A stretch of DNA of 64,000 nt from Nitrososphaera sp. (GTDB lineage Archaea; Thermoproteota; Nitrososphaeria; Nitrososphaerales; Nitrososphaeraceae): assembly GCF_013388945.1 (NCBI RefSeq), contig NZ_JACAEH010000004.1, forward strand, positions 1 to 64,000, read 5' to 3'. Shown piece by piece: positions 41,697 through 50,299 of this stretch. Below the pieces are notes generated by a model. That model was not told the origin of the DNA and did not search any database. It was given only the letters and a program-made list of their open reading frames with translations. Position numbers and translations under genes: made by a program. Numbering within the stretch: position 1 is the first letter of the stretch; the number at the start of each line of letters is the position of its first letter.

Positions 41697-41734
41697 GCCA
41701 ACTTATAATAATGGCAAGCGCGAAAGAGCCGCAG

Positions 41735-41992
41735 ATGAGCAAGACCTGCCTGAAATGCGGCAAGGGCATCGAAGAGCCACACGACGACCCTGCAGCAGAA
41801 AAGTACCCGGCATGCAACGCGTGCTGGAAGGAGTGGACAACCTACGCCATCATGGTGATGAACGAGCTTCGGCTCGACATGTCGCTTCCCGAGCACAGGA
41901 AGGCGCTGCGCAAGTACGAGCGGGCTTTCTTTGGGCTTGAAAAGGGCGTCGGCGAGGTACAGAAGAACCCCGAGCAGCCGCCGTCACACTAG
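41735..41992 (+). CDS. Fe(2+)-trafficking protein-like (YggX family resemblance)
   Basis: 85 residues. CLKCG and CNAC form a zinc or iron site, then KEWTTYAIMVMNELRLDMSL and PEHRKALRKYERAFFG resemble the INE-L-PEHR-L region of bacterial YggX. Start MSKTCLKCG at 41735 is favoured by TTATAATAAT at 41701-41710; ATG 41711 is the alternative. It converges on the next gene with 9-nt overlap. Confidence 0.6.
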   Translation: MSKTCLKCGKGIEEPHDDPAAEKYPACNACWKEWTTYAIMVMNELRLDMSLPEHRKALRKYERAFFGLEKGVGEVQKNPEQPPSH

Positions 41993-42472
41993 GCCCAGGG
42001 CCTTTTTCGAGGGCTCTGGTATCAGCGCTATGAGCGCATCCCTCTTTGGCAGCGAGAAAAGCACTTCTTTAAACGAGTCTGCCAGAATCAGCCGCTCGCG
42101 CCCTTGAAGCGACAGAAATGTGGCTGTCAGCGCCTGAAAGTTCAGCTTTTGGAGCGACTCTGGCTGCAAGAGTATCTGTTTGCAGTATACCGAAAATATC
42201 ACCGTGCGCTGGGCCGCGTCAAAGCCTGCAAGCACCTCAAGCCATGTCTTGACAAGCACCGAGAGCTTGGCTGGCGCTATGGTGGGCGCCGCAGATAGAG
42301 CGAGTGCAATCGTGTCCTGCCTGTCGCGCTCGCTCATGCCGAAAAACTCGGTCAGCCTCTTTTGCAGCATCGGCCTGCGCAAAAAGTCCGGCAGGTTTGC
42401 CAGTATCTGGATGATGTTGCCTGCCGCGCCGTTCAGGTCCTGGCCCACGGCGCCTCTTCTGCGCCGGCTCAA
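41984..42472 (-). CDS. Helical protein of unknown function
   Basis: 162 residues from TTG 42472 (LSRRRRGAVGQDLNGAAGNI). Almost entirely amphipathic helix (LPDFLRRPMLQKRLTEFFGM, LSVLVKTWLEVLAGFDAAQR). The basic N-terminus could touch nucleic acid. It shares a single TATA-like box with purA in the opposite direction. Confidence 0.6.
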   Translation of the reverse strand: MSRRRRGAVGQDLNGAAGNIIQILANLPDFLRRPMLQKRLTEFFGMSERDRQDTIALALSAAPTIAPAKLSVLVKTWLEVLAGFDAAQRTVIFSVYCKQILLQPESLQKLNFQALTATFLSLQGRERLILADSFKEVLFSLPKRDALIALIPEPSKKALGLV

Positions 42473-42490
42473 TTTAATCGCTCCCGGATG

Positions 42491-42499
42491 AATTAAATA
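42491..42499. promoter_or_regulatory. Shared divergent TATA box for purA and the 162-residue gene
   Basis: AATTAAATA lies 27 nt (centre to start) before purA ATG 42522 and 23 nt before TTG 42472 on the other strand. It is nearly symmetric, so one box may serve two leaderless mRNAs. Confidence 0.5.
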
Positions 42500-42521
42500 G
42501 CAACGCAATGGAATGCAAGCC

Positions 42522-43523
42522 ATGCCGTGCCTTGTGACAGTGGGTGGATTCTTTGGTGACGAGGGAAAGGGCAAGATAGTCGCGTACCTTGCCAAGCGCG
42601 ACAACCCGACAATCGCCGTGAGGGGCGGCGTGGGCCCTAACGCCGGCCACACGTTTGCGTTTGAGGGCAAGGAATACAAGGTGCGGATGCTCCCGAGCGC
42701 CGCGCTCAACCCGTCCACGCGGCTTTTGATAGGGGCTGGCGTGCTTGTCAACCCCAGGATCCTGCTAAACGAAATAGCGATGTTCAAGGCAGACGACAGG
42801 ACGTATGTTGACGCCCAGTGCGGCATAATTGAACAGCAGCACATCGACCGCGACAAGTCTGAAGACCATCTGAAGAGCAAGGTTGGCACCACTGGAACCG
42901 GCACCGGCCCGGCAAACGCCGACAGGGCGCTCCGAACGCTCAAGCTGGCAAAGGATATCCCCGAGCTTTCGCTCTACATAGAGGATGTCAGCAACTCGGT
43001 CAACTTTGCGCTTGAGGCCGGCGAGAAGGTGCTGGTTGAAGGCACGCAGGGCACGTATCTCTCGCTGTTCCACGGCGGATACCCGTACGTCACCTCTAGG
43101 GACGTGACAGCGTCCGGGATATGCTCAGACGTCGGCATCGGACCAAAGAGGGTCGACGACGTTCTTGCGGTGTTCAAGGCCTACGTGACAAGGGTGGGCG
43201 GCGGTCCCCTTGAAAACGAGCTTTCAGAGGAGGAGGCCAAAAAGCGCGGCTGGCTCGAGTTTGGAAGTGTGACTGGCAGGCAGAGGAGGGCCGCGCCGTT
43301 TGACTTTGAGCTTGCAAAAAAGGCAGTCAGGCTGAACAGCGCGACGCAGATAGCGGTGACAAAGATGGACGTGCTGTTTCCAGAATGCGCCAGGATGCGC
43401 GACTGGAACAAGCTTTCGGCAGGCGCCAAAAAGTTTGTCGAAGAAATAGAGGGCGAGCTTGGAGTCAAGGTCACGCTCATTGGCACGGGTCCCGAGCTTG
43501 ACGACGTGGTCGACAGGCGCTAG
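42522..43523 (+). CDS. purA: Adenylosuccinate synthetase, short archaeal form
   Basis: 333 residues with VGGFFGDEGKGKIVAYLA (GTP loop, catalytic Asp), VRGGVGPNAGHTF (catalytic His) and VTKMDVLFP near the end. It converts IMP and aspartate to adenylosuccinate with GTP. About 100 residues shorter than the bacterial enzyme, as known for some archaea. Start at MPCLV (42522), 27 nt after the TATA box centre. Confidence 0.94.
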   Translation: MPCLVTVGGFFGDEGKGKIVAYLAKRDNPTIAVRGGVGPNAGHTFAFEGKEYKVRMLPSAALNPSTRLLIGAGVLVNPRILLNEIAMFKADDRTYVDAQCGIIEQQHIDRDKSEDHLKSKVGTTGTGTGPANADRALRTLKLAKDIPELSLYIEDVSNSVNFALEAGEKVLVEGTQGTYLSLFHGGYPYVTSRDVTASGICSDVGIGPKRVDDVLAVFKAYVTRVGGGPLENELSEEEAKKRGWLEFGSVTGRQRRAAPFDFELAKKAVRLNSATQIAVTKMDVLFPECARMRDWNKLSAGAKKFVEEIEGELGVKVTLIGTGPELDDVVDRR

Positions 43524-43810
43524 GATTTTGCAAGGGCTGCCTTGAGCGCGTCGCGGCAGGCGCGAAGATCGTAGAGTAGTTTTTTCTTGTCACCTGACAC
43601 ATCAAGGCGCGACAGGCGCGACCTTGCGTCTGCAAGCAGGTCGTCTTTTTTTGCATTCCTCTTTGGAGGCGCCGGTGGTTCCTCAAGCTCGAGGGCGTGG
43701 CGCATCTTGACGTCCAGTATAGCCGACTCGACTGCCACGTAGGCGCGCCAGAGCGAGCCCTTTTCAAGGTGCTCCTGCGCAGACTGGATAAGCCTGCCGA
43801 GCCGGTCCAA
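43520..43810 (-). CDS. Small helical protein, unknown
   Basis: 96 residues (LGRLIQSAQEHLEKGSLWRA YVAVESAILDVKMRHAL ... KKKLLYDLRACRDALKAAL). Two helical hairpins around a Pro/Lys linker, resembling a TPR- or MIT-like helix pair. Start TTG 43810. Its stop overlaps the purA stop from the other strand. No family assigned. Confidence 0.55.
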   Translation of the reverse strand: MDRLGRLIQSAQEHLEKGSLWRAYVAVESAILDVKMRHALELEEPPAPPKRNAKKDDLLADARSRLSRLDVSGDKKKLLYDLRACRDALKAALAKS

Positions 43811-43864
43811 CGATGCGGTAACAGCGGATGGCTTTAATACTCTATTCTTTCAACCTATGGCGAT

Positions 43865-44542
43865 TTGCGGCTCAAGGCGCCCTGCTACATCGCGCTGGCA
43901 GGCCTGAAGGACTTTGGAAGGCTCGTGTGCGCGCTCGAGCGCGCGCCTATGCCGGCTTTCTCGCTCAAGCTCGGAGGCAGGATGGTCCTTGCCGCGCAGC
44001 ATGACATTATCGACGGAAGGCCGGTCATATACTACGCAGAGGCCGACGCCGGCAAGGCGCAGTACCTCGCCTACAGGGCGTCGGGCGGGACGGAGGAAGT
44101 GATGCTTGCAGATTCCGTCGGCAACCCGACGTTTGTATACTCGCCGATTCTGCGCGTAGAAAAGTTCCCGGCTGTGCTTTCCAGGTCTGCCAAGATAGAG
44201 AAAAAGGCAGGGTATACCGTGATAAAGCTGTCAGACCTGGCGTCTCTCGCCAAGGTGGCAGCATACAAGACGATATACGAGGAAGCCCCGCTCCCGCTGT
44301 TTCTGTCCAAAGAGCGCGGCAAAGTCATAATCGGCACCCCCATGAGCGTGTCTGACAACGACTCGCCGGCGTACTATTACTACGTGCTACTTGGAGATAC
44401 CGTGCAGGAGCCGTTTTTGCGCTATTCAAGCCAGAGGGCGGAGCAGCCGGTGTTCACCACCTCGCTTGAAGAGCACGGCTACATCTACCTCAAGGTGGTA
44501 AGGCTTGCGGGCGATCACCCGCTGGTAAAGGCCTATGACTAG
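43865..44542 (+). CDS. Unrecognised 225-residue protein in the pyrF unit
   Basis: A mixed alpha/beta protein with no signal or membrane helix (CYIALAGLKDFGRLVCALER; LARLAGDHPLVKAYD-like end). Start TTG 43865. Its 3' end overlaps pyrF by 8 nt, so the two are cotranslated, hinting at pyrimidine metabolism or regulation, but nothing in the sequence confirms that. Confidence 0.6.
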   Translation: MRLKAPCYIALAGLKDFGRLVCALERAPMPAFSLKLGGRMVLAAQHDIIDGRPVIYYAEADAGKAQYLAYRASGGTEEVMLADSVGNPTFVYSPILRVEKFPAVLSRSAKIEKKAGYTVIKLSDLASLAKVAAYKTIYEEAPLPLFLSKERGKVIIGTPMSVSDNDSPAYYYYVLLGDTVQEPFLRYSSQRAEQPVFTTSLEEHGYIYLKVVRLAGDHPLVKAYD

Positions 44543-45278
44543 CTTTTCAGAGCGCATGGCAAAGGCTGCGAAAAAGAGCAGGATAGTGCTTGCGCTTGAC
44601 CCCGTGTCGCGCAAGAGCAACCTGAAATACGCTACCGGCAACATCAGGGCAGTCGCCGAGCACGTGTGCGCCGTCAAGATAAACTTCCACCTGCTCCTGC
44701 CGCTTTCAACAAGCCAGATAAAAGAGATAACCGAGCTTGCGCACGACAAGGGTCTGCAGTGCATAGCCGACATCAAGCTGAACGACATCGACAACACCAA
44801 CGAGATAGCGCTCGAGCAGCTCCAGAAGATGGGCTTTGACGCGGTGATCGCAAACCCGTTCATGGGCACGTCCACCCTGACGGCGCTCGTGCAGGCGGCC
44901 CACAAGAAAAACATGGGGGTGATTGCGCTCGTCTACATGAGCCACCCCGACGCGTCCGAGGGCTACGGCCTTGAGACAAGCGAGGACATGATGTACAGGA
45001 TATTCTTTGGCCGGGCCATCACGGCCCGGGCAGACGGCATCATAATAGGCGCGACCCAGTCGGAGATCCTAAAGGAGATATCCAAGAAAAAGAAGGAGCT
45101 GGGGGTCCCGCTTGACGTATACTCGCCCGGGGTCGGGGTGCAGGGCGCCGACGCGGTGACAGCTGCAAAGAACGGTTCTGACTATTTGATAGTCGGCAGG
45201 GCGATAATAGAGGCAAGGGACCCGGCAAAGCAGGCCCGGCAGATGAACGAGGAAGTCATGCGGGCATTTTCTGCATGA
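44535..45278 (+). CDS. pyrF: Orotidine 5'-phosphate decarboxylase
   Basis: 247 residues. LALDPVSRKSNL (first Asp), VKINFHLLLP (Lys) and the catalytic ADIKLNDIDNTN (DxKxxDI) are seen, then SPGVGVQG and the phosphate-binding DYLIVGRAI. It makes UMP from OMP. Of the longer OMPDC subtype. It converges on the Nudix gene with 23-nt overlap. Confidence 0.94.
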   Translation: MTSFSERMAKAAKKSRIVLALDPVSRKSNLKYATGNIRAVAEHVCAVKINFHLLLPLSTSQIKEITELAHDKGLQCIADIKLNDIDNTNEIALEQLQKMGFDAVIANPFMGTSTLTALVQAAHKKNMGVIALVYMSHPDASEGYGLETSEDMMYRIFFGRAITARADGIIIGATQSEILKEISKKKKELGVPLDVYSPGVGVQGADAVTAAKNGSDYLIVGRAIIEARDPAKQARQMNEEVMRAFSA

Positions 45279-45678
45279 ACGCCCGCGCAGCTGCGAGCAG
45301 GTTCTTGGCGTTTTTGAATGTGAGCTGCTTCATCGCGTCGTCGTATTTCCTCCACGCATAGCCGGTGTGCTCGTGCGATATGACCACGTCCTTGGCCCGA
45401 GTCTGCGCAAGGAAAAGCGCGACCTCCTTTGTCACCAGGCGCTTGCCCTTCCTGTACCTGTACGACACGACCTGCCTGAACCCCTCTATGAACGTGAGGT
45501 CGGTGATGCCCGTCTCCTCTCTTATTTCCCTGATTGCAGTCTGCCTCTCGGTCTCGCCGGCCTCGATGTTGCCCTTTGGAAAGTCCCAGTGGCCCGCCCC
45601 GTAATGCAGGAGCAGGTACTCCGGCTCGGGGCCGTCGGCATTGAAGATGACCGCCCCTGCTGACCGCTCGTCGACCAC
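45256..45678 (-). CDS. Nudix hydrolase (diadenosine-tetraphosphatase type)
   Basis: 140 residues with the full Nudix box GNIEAGETERQTAIREIREE TGI and the start ERSAGAVIFNADGPEPEYLL typical of Ap4A hydrolases. Start GTG 45678 lies about 27 nt after AAAATATAC on the minus strand (45700-45708), so it is leaderless. It removes Ap4A or similar stress nucleotides. Confidence 0.88.
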   Translation of the reverse strand: MVDERSAGAVIFNADGPEPEYLLLHYGAGHWDFPKGNIEAGETERQTAIREIREETGITDLTFIEGFRQVVSYRYRKGKRLVTKEVALFLAQTRAKDVVISHEHTGYAWRKYDDAMKQLTFKNAKNLLAAARAFMQKMPA

Positions 45679-45709
45679 ACAAGTGTGTTGTCAGGCTTGT
45701 TTGTATATT

Positions 45710-45850
45710 TTATCCCTCAAAATCCCCGGGGGATTCGGGCTCTGCCGTCGCCGGCGCATAGTCGTGCACGTCCTCCCACTCCTGCTGGGTCATCCAGTAG
45801 CCGCAGAACCATTTCTGCGCCTGCGCGTCGTACTGTCCGTGCTCTGGCAT
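45710..45850 (-). CDS. 46-residue acidic protein
   Basis: MPEHGQYDAQAQKWFCGYWM TQQEWEDVHDYAP. Aromatic-rich with an acidic Pro-rich tail. Start ATG 45850 is about 23 nt after CTAAATAGC on the minus strand. Function unknown. The longer frame reads back through the DUF373 gene and is rejected. Confidence 0.55.
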   Translation of the reverse strand: MPEHGQYDAQAQKWFCGYWMTQQEWEDVHDYAPATAEPESPGDFEG

Positions 45851-45876
45851 GGCTCTTTTGGAAAAGGGCGCGCTAT

Positions 45877-47043
45877 TTAGTGTTTCACAGAGTCGCGCGG
45901 GTGCCTGTGCCTGTAGCGCTGGTAAAAGAACGCGGCGGCTACGAGCGACACTGCAAGCCCTATGAGGAGAGACGAGATGAGTGTGAACGGGCTGGTACCT
46001 TCGGTGAGCACCGAGGCAAACTGGACCATCGGTATGTACAGCAGGCCCAGCACGACGAGCCGCAGTATGTCTGACATCTCCCGCGAGCTTCCCTTGAGCC
46101 AGTTGCCCAAAAACACGCCGCCAAGCACTGTGGCTATGCCTATCCAAAGGAGCGTAATCGTGCCCTTGGCAAAGCCGCCCACCACGTCCTTGTTGGCAAG
46201 TATCTCTAGCACCGTCATGTCCCGCACGGGGATGTTTGGAGGTATGCTCGATATGCCGTTTGCAATTGCGGCAAGTATGATGAGGACGCCTCCGATGACA
46301 GAGAACAGCTTGATAAAGTCTGTCGGGCCCATCTTGCTTACAGAGCTCACGGCCTTGTCGATGTCAAACGCCCTGACCACGAACGCGCCGCCAAGGATAG
46401 CAAGTATCATTACTGTGAGCCACTTTGTCTGCTCAAACGCGACTGCAAGGCCGCCTGCAAGGAGCAGCGCGCCGGGCACGCCCAAAAAGAACTTGGAGTA
46501 CTGCGGGTCGTACATCATGGCCTTTACGTACCTGCCAAACACCGCGTACGAGTATTCGACGCTCCTGCTGTGCCTGATTATTATGCGCTGTACCGAAACT
46601 ACGGGAAGCCTCGACTGGATGACAGGAAGCACCGTCTCGTCGTCCTCGCCGTCTGACACGATGACAGCGCCTGTCGCGTCGTACTTTTCAAGGATCGCCT
46701 TGACTTCGCGGCTTATCTTTTCGTCGGCTTCGATGCCGCGGTTGAACTTGCCTGCCACTATGGCGACTTCTGCCGCGTAGCCCTTGCTGACAAGCTCTTC
46801 ATAGTGCTTGACTGCCGCAAATATGGCGTTTGCGTCGGCGTCCTCCGGGTCTTCTATTGCAAGCCGGGTGCCGGCGTTGATGCACTGGTCGCGGCCGACG
46901 ACGGGGGTCTCTATGCCGCCCTTTGAGCCTATGTCGTCGTCCCTGTCGATGCAGAGTACAAGAAGTCGGCTCTGGGAAGCTTCTGTGCCCTTTGGGACCT
47001 CCAGTTTATGGTTCCGCTCATAGTCTACGGGCTGGTGTGGCAT
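45877..47043 (-). CDS. DUF373-family membrane protein
   Basis: 388 residues. A soluble N-terminal part (SRLLVLCIDRDDDIGSKGGI; AVIVSDGEDDETVLPVIQSR) with conserved acidic motifs, then about nine membrane helices from residue 180 on. This is an archaeal family of unknown function. Start ATG 47043, downstream of GATTAAATTAATTAAG. Confidence 0.85.
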   Translation of the reverse strand: MPHQPVDYERNHKLEVPKGTEASQSRLLVLCIDRDDDIGSKGGIETPVVGRDQCINAGTRLAIEDPEDADANAIFAAVKHYEELVSKGYAAEVAIVAGKFNRGIEADEKISREVKAILEKYDATGAVIVSDGEDDETVLPVIQSRLPVVSVQRIIIRHSRSVEYSYAVFGRYVKAMMYDPQYSKFFLGVPGALLLAGGLAVAFEQTKWLTVMILAILGGAFVVRAFDIDKAVSSVSKMGPTDFIKLFSVIGGVLIILAAIANGISSIPPNIPVRDMTVLEILANKDVVGGFAKGTITLLWIGIATVLGGVFLGNWLKGSSREMSDILRLVVLGLLYIPMVQFASVLTEGTSPFTLISSLLIGLAVSLVAAAFFYQRYRHRHPRDSVKH

Positions 47044-47126
47044 TTGCCGCGTTTTACAAGTTGGCCGTACAGCTTAATTAATTTAATCAACCGATGCCGA
47101 GGGGAGACGGTTTGTTTCAGGGCGTC

Positions 47127-47723
47127 TCACGATGGACGGAAGTTGAGGCAGACGAGGTACATCTCGCTGCTCTCCTGGCGGCTTGCCTGAGGCTTGCTGA
47201 CAAGCACCTTGCCAAAGCTCTTCCTCATCTCCTCTTTCAGCTCGCTCAGGAACTCGCCCTCGAACACCTTGAACACCGCGCTGCCGCCGGCGCCAAGGAC
47301 CTGCCTTGCAAGCGCAAGGGCGCTCCTCGTGAGGTCCATCTGCCGGGCGTGGTCCACCTCCCACATGCCACTGACGTTTGGCGCAAGGTCCGACAATACG
47401 ACGTCGGCGTGGCCGCCAAGTGCCTCGACCAGGCTCTTTACAGACGCAGGGTCGTCGATGCTGCCCTGGAGGATGGTTGCGCCAGCTACGGGCTCGACTG
47501 CCTTGAGGTCGATGCCTGCAACCTTGCCGGCGCTCCCGACGATGCCAGCGGCCACCTGGAGCCACCCGCCGGGGGCGCAGCCGATATCGGCCACCTTCTG
47601 GCCTTTCTTGAGAACGTGGTAAGAATCGTTAATCTGCTTGAGCTTGTATGCGGCCCTGCTCCTGAAGCCCTGGTCGCGTGCAAGCTTGCGGTAGTGGTCC
47701 CGCCGGGCGTCTGCGAGCCTCAT
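47127..47723 (-). CDS. rlmE: 23S rRNA 2'-O-ribose methyltransferase RlmE (FtsJ/RrmJ)
   Basis: 198 residues with FRSRAAYKLKQI (catalytic Lys), SAM loop VADIGCAPGGWLQV, catalytic Asp in VVLSDLAPNVSG and Lys/Glu in VFKVFEGE, completing the K-D-K-E set. It methylates U in the A-loop of 23S rRNA. Overlaps the upstream Rpc34-like gene by 4 nt. Confidence 0.93.
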   Translation of the reverse strand: MRLADARRDHYRKLARDQGFRSRAAYKLKQINDSYHVLKKGQKVADIGCAPGGWLQVAAGIVGSAGKVAGIDLKAVEPVAGATILQGSIDDPASVKSLVEALGGHADVVLSDLAPNVSGMWEVDHARQMDLTRSALALARQVLGAGGSAVFKVFEGEFLSELKEEMRKSFGKVLVSKPQASRQESSEMYLVCLNFRPS

Positions 47724-48121
47724 TTCGAGGCTTCTGCGTCCTGCTTCTTGTGGTTTACAAGGTCAAGGGATGAAATAAGCCAGTTTTCGATAAAAGTGCA
47801 CGTAATCGGGCTGTACGAGCCGTCAAGGGAGCACATGTGCTCCACCGGGCACGTCAGGCACGGGGCGTTCTCGACGCTTGCGGTGTCGATGGGCAGTTTT
47901 GTGGCGAACAGCTTGTATGTCCACCTGCCGTTTTCCAGCATCTTCTCGCGCCTTATAAGAGACCTGCGTTCCAGCCTTATGGCGACCCTCGAGCCATCCC
48001 TGCTGGTGAGATCGAGCTCTTTCCACAGCTCGGACTGGAGTATCCCGTCCTTGCCGTTTGAGACAATGGTCCGAAAGACCTTGCCGGTAAGGTCTTCAAT
48101 CTGTGCTTCATCAAGTTTCAA
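47720..48121 (-). CDS. Winged-helix Fe-S protein resembling RNA polymerase III subunit Rpc34
   Basis: 133 residues. A winged helix (about 10-75: TIVSNGKDGILQSELWKELD) followed by four cysteines in APCLTCPVEHMCSLDGSYSPITC-type spacing (CxxCxxxxxC then C), a pattern known from archaeal Rpc34-like proteins that carry a [4Fe-4S] cluster. It may act in transcription with TFB/TBP or RNA polymerase. Coupled to rlmE by a 4-nt overlap. ATG about 27 nt after a TATA-like GTAAAAATAG. Confidence 0.72.
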   Translation of the reverse strand: MKLDEAQIEDLTGKVFRTIVSNGKDGILQSELWKELDLTSRDGSRVAIRLERRSLIRREKMLENGRWTYKLFATKLPIDTASVENAPCLTCPVEHMCSLDGSYSPITCTFIENWLISSLDLVNHKKQDAEASK

Positions 48122-48177
48122 CCAGCAACAACCCCGAAGATGCTATTTTTACGTTAAACTGATAAATAATCCTTTTC

Positions 48178-48201
48178 GGCAGGCGCACTCAGGCGCCTGC
48201 C
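48178..48201. repeat. GC-rich inverted repeat
   Basis: GGCAGGCGC-ACTCAG-GCGCCTGCC, a perfect 9-bp stem just after the VOC gene stop. No T-run follows on the minus strand, so a terminator role is uncertain. Confidence 0.5.
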
Positions 48202-48208
48202 TGGGCGC

Positions 48209-48577
48209 CTATTTGGCGTTCTTGTCGTCCTGAATTATGCCAAATATGTTCCCCTCGGTGTCCTGGCAGGTCGCAAACCAGCCCACGCCGGGTATCGGGG
48301 TCTTTGGCTGGAGTATCTTGCCACCGTTGCTCTGGATCTTCTTGGAGAATTGTTCGACATCGGGGACGCCTATCGTGTTCATGTTGGGCATCCCTGACTC
48401 GCCCTTCTTCGAGATGCCGCCGTTTATCCCCGGCTCCTTGTCGCTGCCGGTAGTAGCCATGTAATATTCCATGGGACCGTCCCATTTCTGGAACTTCCAC
48501 CCAAACACAGTCTCGTAGAACCTCATCGCCCTCTTCGGGTCGTCAGCCGTCAGGTCAAAATGAATTGGTCGAGGCAT
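48209..48577 (-). CDS. VOC-family (glyoxalase-like) protein
   Basis: 122 residues: PIHFDLTADDPKRAMRFYET VFGW and the second half GWFATCQDTEGNIFGIIQDD, the two beta-alpha-beta-beta-beta modules of the family. Metal ligands are H and E. Substrate unknown. Start ATG 48577. Confidence 0.85.
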   Translation of the reverse strand: MPRPIHFDLTADDPKRAMRFYETVFGWKFQKWDGPMEYYMATTGSDKEPGINGGISKKGESGMPNMNTIGVPDVEQFSKKIQSNGGKILQPKTPIPGVGWFATCQDTEGNIFGIIQDDKNAK

Positions 48578-48639
48578 GGAGCTAGATGGGGTCCGAGCTA
48601 TTTAAAGATGCTTACAAAAAGTAAGTAGGAGAAAGGAAG

Positions 48640-50151
48640 TTACTTGCCCTTTGTCCCGAATATCTTGTCGAAATAGTCCGAGTTCTCGGTTGCCATCTCG
48701 GCGGCCTCGCCCTCGTTTATGTTGGCAAGGTTCTTGGCAAGCCTCTTCTTGTACTCGAGCTGCATCTGCCTCGCTATCTGGATGCGCTGGGCCTGCGGCG
48801 AGCCGGCGCCGTGCATCGACTCTGTCAGGTAGCCCACGGCGTTTCTGCCAAGCGTCATGTTCTCTATCAGCCGCAGTATCCTCATCCTGTTCTCGGTAGA
48901 GACGCCCTTTCTGCCCTTCAGGTACTTTTCAAGGAGCGGCCCCGTCGCCGGGCTCCTGAAATCGCGCTCTGACGGCATGGTGACCATGAGCCCGCCAGCG
49001 ATATCCTGCGCGAGGCGGCCTATCTCGTACGGGAACCTGGTGACGTTGTGCTTGCACACGTTTGCCAGCATGTCGTCGCACTGCCAGTTGCCAGACGCCG
49101 TCTTGTGCGCCTGGTACGACGATGCGATGCCTGCAGCAAATATCGTCTCGTTGAGGTGCGTCATTTCCACCAGCTTGTCCTTGATGTGCGACGCGCTTGT
49201 CACGCCGTTGTAATCGGCGATAGCAGCAGCTGCTCCAATGAGCACGTCACCAAGGCCGGTCTTGCAGACGTACGAGCGGCGGTGGTAGCACGTGAACCTT
49301 TCAACGAGCATCGCCGCAAACTCGTACTCGCCGTCCATGAATATCAGGTCGTTTGGAATGAACACGTTGTCAAAGATTATCATGGCCTCCTGGCCTGCAA
49401 ACTTGCTGTTGCCTGCATCCATGTCGCCGTCGTCCATGCTCCTTGTGTCGCACGACTGCCTGCCGTAGATGTAGGTGATGCCGGGTGCGTCCACCGGGAC
49501 TGCGCCGACTATTGCATAGTTCTTGTCCTCGGCCTTTAGCCTCATGGTGGGCATGACAAGTATCCAGTGCGAGTTGATGCAGCCTGTCTGGTGCGCCTTT
49601 GCGCCCGTGATATAGACGCCCTTTGCGTCCCTCTTTGTTATGTGCACGAACATGTCCGGGTCGGGCTGCTGCGACGGCGAAAGGCTGCGGTCGCCCTTGA
49701 CATCGGTCATCGCGCCGCCTATGACATAGTTTTCCTGCTGCATCTTTTTGATGAACTCTTTGAGCCTGTCGTGGTATTTCGTCTTGTGCTTCTGGTCGAT
49801 TTCAAAAGTGGTAGAATAAAGCGAGTTGAGCGCGTCCATGCCGACGCAGCGCTGGAAGCACGTGCCTGTTAATTGCCCGAGCCGGCGCTGCATCCGGTTC
49901 TGGTTGACAAGGTCCTCGGCGCTCTCTGCCACGTGCAGGAATCGGTTGACTGAAATGCTTGAAAGCGATGATTTTGCTGATGCAAGCTCCGGGTCCTCGA
50001 CTGCCAGGTCATAGGTTGCCGCCACCGCGTTGATTGATGGCCGGATCATTGGGTGATCCACCGGTTCTTTTACCAGCTCTCCAAAAAGGTACACCTTTAG
50101 GTTCCTTCCCCTGAGGCTCTTGATGTACTCGGCCCCATTCTTTATTGGCAT
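48640..50151 (-). CDS. abfD: 4-hydroxybutyryl-CoA dehydratase / vinylacetyl-CoA isomerase
   Basis: 503 residues. The Fe-S ligands are visible: GTCFQRCVG (two Cys), then CYHRRSYVCKTG (His and Cys). It dehydrates 4-hydroxybutyryl-CoA to crotonyl-CoA by a radical mechanism using a [4Fe-4S] cluster and FAD. It is a marker of the 3-hydroxypropionate/4-hydroxybutyrate cycle, the CO2-fixation path of Nitrososphaera-type archaea. Start at MPIKNGAEYIKS (50151) rather than 50169, because the TATA box CGTATAAATAAG (50173-50184) is 29 nt upstream. Confidence 0.94.
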   Translation of the reverse strand: MPIKNGAEYIKSLRGRNLKVYLFGELVKEPVDHPMIRPSINAVAATYDLAVEDPELASAKSSLSSISVNRFLHVAESAEDLVNQNRMQRRLGQLTGTCFQRCVGMDALNSLYSTTFEIDQKHKTKYHDRLKEFIKKMQQENYVIGGAMTDVKGDRSLSPSQQPDPDMFVHITKRDAKGVYITGAKAHQTGCINSHWILVMPTMRLKAEDKNYAIVGAVPVDAPGITYIYGRQSCDTRSMDDGDMDAGNSKFAGQEAMIIFDNVFIPNDLIFMDGEYEFAAMLVERFTCYHRRSYVCKTGLGDVLIGAAAAIADYNGVTSASHIKDKLVEMTHLNETIFAAGIASSYQAHKTASGNWQCDDMLANVCKHNVTRFPYEIGRLAQDIAGGLMVTMPSERDFRSPATGPLLEKYLKGRKGVSTENRMRILRLIENMTLGRNAVGYLTESMHGAGSPQAQRIQIARQMQLEYKKRLAKNLANINEGEAAEMATENSDYFDKIFGTKGK

Positions 50152-50299
50152 GATGACGTACTTCGGCATGTTCTTATTTATACGTTCAGCACCACTATTC
50201 TGGCAAAAAGTTGCGTATTTCGTCGGCTTTTTGGCGGAAATTTAGTACAGACTAATGGACAAGATCTGGACTAAAGCTTAATGCAGAGATGACGCACGA

